Below are positions 23,901-24,530 of a DNA stretch of 24,530 nt, piece after piece. The number at the start of each line of letters is the position of its first letter. Positions within the stretch are counted from its first letter, which is position 1. The translations under genes and the position numbers were made by a program. This DNA comes from Gallionella sp. Its GTDB lineage: Bacteria; Pseudomonadota; Gammaproteobacteria; Burkholderiales; Gallionellaceae. The notes under the pieces were generated by a model, which saw nothing but the letters and a program-made list of their open reading frames with translations, searched no databases and was not told the origin of the DNA. The stretch lies in assembly GCA_030690245.1 (NCBI GenBank), contig JAUYGW010000128.1, positions 1 to 24,530 on the forward strand. Direction: 5' to 3'.

Positions 23901-24530
23901 TCCGCCCACATCCCAGTTACCCGGTGTGCCGCTGAAGGCCTGCGTGGCGGCATCGAAGTTCAGCCAGCTTGGCAGTGCGCTTCCGTCGGCCAGCGTTGCG
24001 CTGTAGGTCAGAGCCTGCCCTGAGCTTGTCGAAGGGCCGTTGTCGATATCGGTGAAGGTGTTGGCAGGAACAGTGAAACTGAACGGTGCATCTTCGCTCG
24101 TTTGCTGGCCGGCAATCGGTGTTGCAACGATGGGCGCGTCATTGGTTCCAGTGATGCTCACCGTCAAGGTGGCCGGTGTGGTGGCGATCCCATCTGTTGC
24201 CTGATAGGCGAAGATATCGGTAACGGTTTGTCCTGCGGCGAGCGATTGCACCGCCAGCGAGGTATTGTCGAGGGCGTAACTGTAGCTGCCGTCAGCCAAG
24301 AGAGTGAGGCTGCCATAACTGCCAGCAAACACGCCTGCGTTCGCCACACCGAGCACGGTGCCTTGATCCACATCCGTATCGTTGGTTAAAACATTGCCGC
24401 TCGCCGCAAGGGTGATGTCTTCTTGCGCTGCTGCCGTGTCCGCTGTCGTCACAGATGCATCGTTCACCCCGGTGATGGTCATGGTGACATCCGCTGTGCT
24501 GGTTGCCCCTGCTGCATCGGCGATGGTATA
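20979..24530 (-). CDS. giant repeat-domain surface/secreted protein (VCBS and cadherin-like), C-terminal part
   Basis: The frame is open to the window edge, so the N-terminus lies outside; 1183 residues are visible. About nine domains of about 100 residues each end in a G-x-N-D-A/G-P linker. They are of three kinds: VCBS type (QEDxxLxAxGNVLxNDTDVDQGT, SYSYALDN), bacterial cadherin-like type (LLANDxDPDxGD, DTFSYTxxDxAGA), and dystroglycan/He_PIG type (LADGSALPSWLNFDAATQAFSG). From the N-terminal side the order is VCBS, PIG, PIG, cadherin, VCBS, cadherin, cadherin, VCBS, PIG. The aspartate-rich turns suggest calcium binding. The last ~200 residues are low-complexity Gly/Ser/Asp/His sequence with a charged helical part, ending LKEGLERLGW. 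Such proteins are usually type I-secreted adhesins or biofilm proteins. No RTX nonapeptides or secretion genes are in the window. Confidence 0.88.
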   Translation of the reverse strand, partial: YTIADAAGATSTADVTMTITGVNDASVTTADTAAAQEDITLAASGNVLTNDTDVDQGTVLGVANAGVFAGSYGSLTLLADGSYSYALDNTSLAVQSLAAGQTVTDIFAYQATDGIATTPATLTVSITGTNDAPIVATPIAGQQTSEDAPFSFTVPANTFTDIDNGPSTSSGQALTYSATLADGSALPSWLNFDAATQAFSGTPGNWDVGGYSVTVTATDTGGLTASSVFSVNIANVNDAPTVSMALADHAALQDAAFSFVIPAGTFGDVDFIHGDTLTYGATLADGTTLPAWLTFDAATGTFSGIPGNGDVGNMNVQVTATDTGGLSATSNFTLNAINVNDTSTANADMGAATEDGGAVLLSTATLLANDTDPDFIHGDTLNIVGVSQAASGAEVSLLNGAVQYDTGTLFQSLAQGQTATDTFSYTVSDMAGATSTATVTMTVTGVNDGPVTASDAAAVQEDAALIATGNVLANDTDVDQGTVLSVANAGTLQGNYGSLVLGADGGYSYELDNASAAVQGLMAGQSVTETFAYQATDGIAATPATLTVTIAGSNDAPVAQNDAATVNEDSLLSIQSGALLANDTDADIGDTRALVGVDALSALGSSVSLVNGQVVYDHGGQFNSLLAGQSVIDSFSYAMTDSAGAASSATVSVTATGVNDGPQANGDSATMGEDAPQTTLTAASLLANDIDPDTGDALSIAGFDSITALGNTASMDAAGNLVFDIGERYQSLAQGEILTDTFSYTITDTAGATSAAQVSMTIAGLNDAPVAVVDAASVQEDIAPAATGNVLSNDSDVDQGTVLSVADAGLRAGSYGSLNLAADGGYSYALDNASLSVQPLGRAAQVVEHFGYTATDGIAGAASVLDVFLNGANDAPILVAPLADQDFTRDKHFSWQMQEGSFTDIDQGNTLGYAASLADGSALPDWLSFDAATQTFSGETPKDVGFVDVMVTATDVAADGSMAGSLSASDVFRISVSRGNEGVGNGEDAPPPGHDHNANDGPGTSPGHPGSPFDTSGGDNWHPADSGANSHGNESKDRSSDSKASKGCNHAKDNENDASQRTGELIRTWFEEESTSERYSSFSTLDRHGAWGGQVDRQVKRNVGKGISGDVSSEWERMTARLKKHLEQSGGDDGHFSESGTGSRSFGLFGSGGQQGIPQLGTGNGQQLKALAGLKEGLERLGW
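24014..24038. repeat. CCTGAGCTTGTCGAAGG-type repeat inside the giant-protein gene
   Basis: CCTGAGCTTGTCGAAGG (24019-24035) is a word widely dispersed in bacterial genomes. Here it lies in frame on the coding strand as CCTTCGACAAGCTCAGG, encoding P-S-T-S-S-G-Q-A within a He_PIG-type domain. Sister domains in the same protein lack it at the equivalent position. Confidence 0.75.

Noticed and set aside
20979..24530. Regularly repeated DNA that could suggest a CRISPR or satellite array
   Set aside because: The periodicity is about 300 bases, codon-phased and divergent, and is explained by tandem protein domains.

Overview
The window looks like a chromosomal segment of a GC-rich proteobacterium, most likely a betaproteobacterium of the Nitrosomonadales/Gallionellales type. 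This is inferred from gene order (ftsX-ftsE-ftsY, divergent from two M16 peptidase genes, then rsmD, coaD and a ferredoxin gene), from protein character and from the style of interspersed repeats; no database search was possible. Most of it is housekeeping sequence.

Layout. 1-1447 (minus strand): the start of a small secreted DUF4124-like protein translationally coupled to a short lytic transglycosylase, then a two-gene DUF4258/hypothetical module with inverted repeats upstream. 1642-2162: no convincing gene. 2163-2867: a YebC/PmpR paralogue. 2941-5704 (minus): ftsX, ftsE and ftsY. 5786-10035 (plus): an active M16 zinc peptidase, a catalytically dead M16 partner, rsmD, coaD and a 2[4Fe-4S] ferredoxin, closed by a clear terminator. 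10126-12249 (minus): a DUF167 protein, a frameshifted phosphoesterase and mutM. 12298-15461 (minus): a three-gene ABC system (ATPase, permease, GldG-like auxiliary protein). 15536-16180: a decayed insertion sequence that keeps its terminal inverted repeats. 16229-18078 (plus): maf, an RsmI-like methyltransferase and dksA. 18237-20721 (minus): pnp and rpsO. 20979 to the window edge (minus): the C-terminal 1183 residues of a very large repeat-built surface or secreted protein.

The least ordinary aspect is the number of short interspersed, mostly palindromic repeats and how they touch genes. At least six families are visible. Three copies lie in frame inside coding sequence: next to the signal peptide of the second M16 protein, at the N-terminus of the GldG-like protein, and inside a cadherin-like domain of the giant protein. 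One copy abuts the mutM start codon and supplies its purine-rich ribosome-binding region. Another supplies the stop codon of the broken phosphoesterase gene. Separately, rsmD seems to have a perfect Shine-Dalgarno spaced for an AUA codon rather than for its annotated-style GTG.
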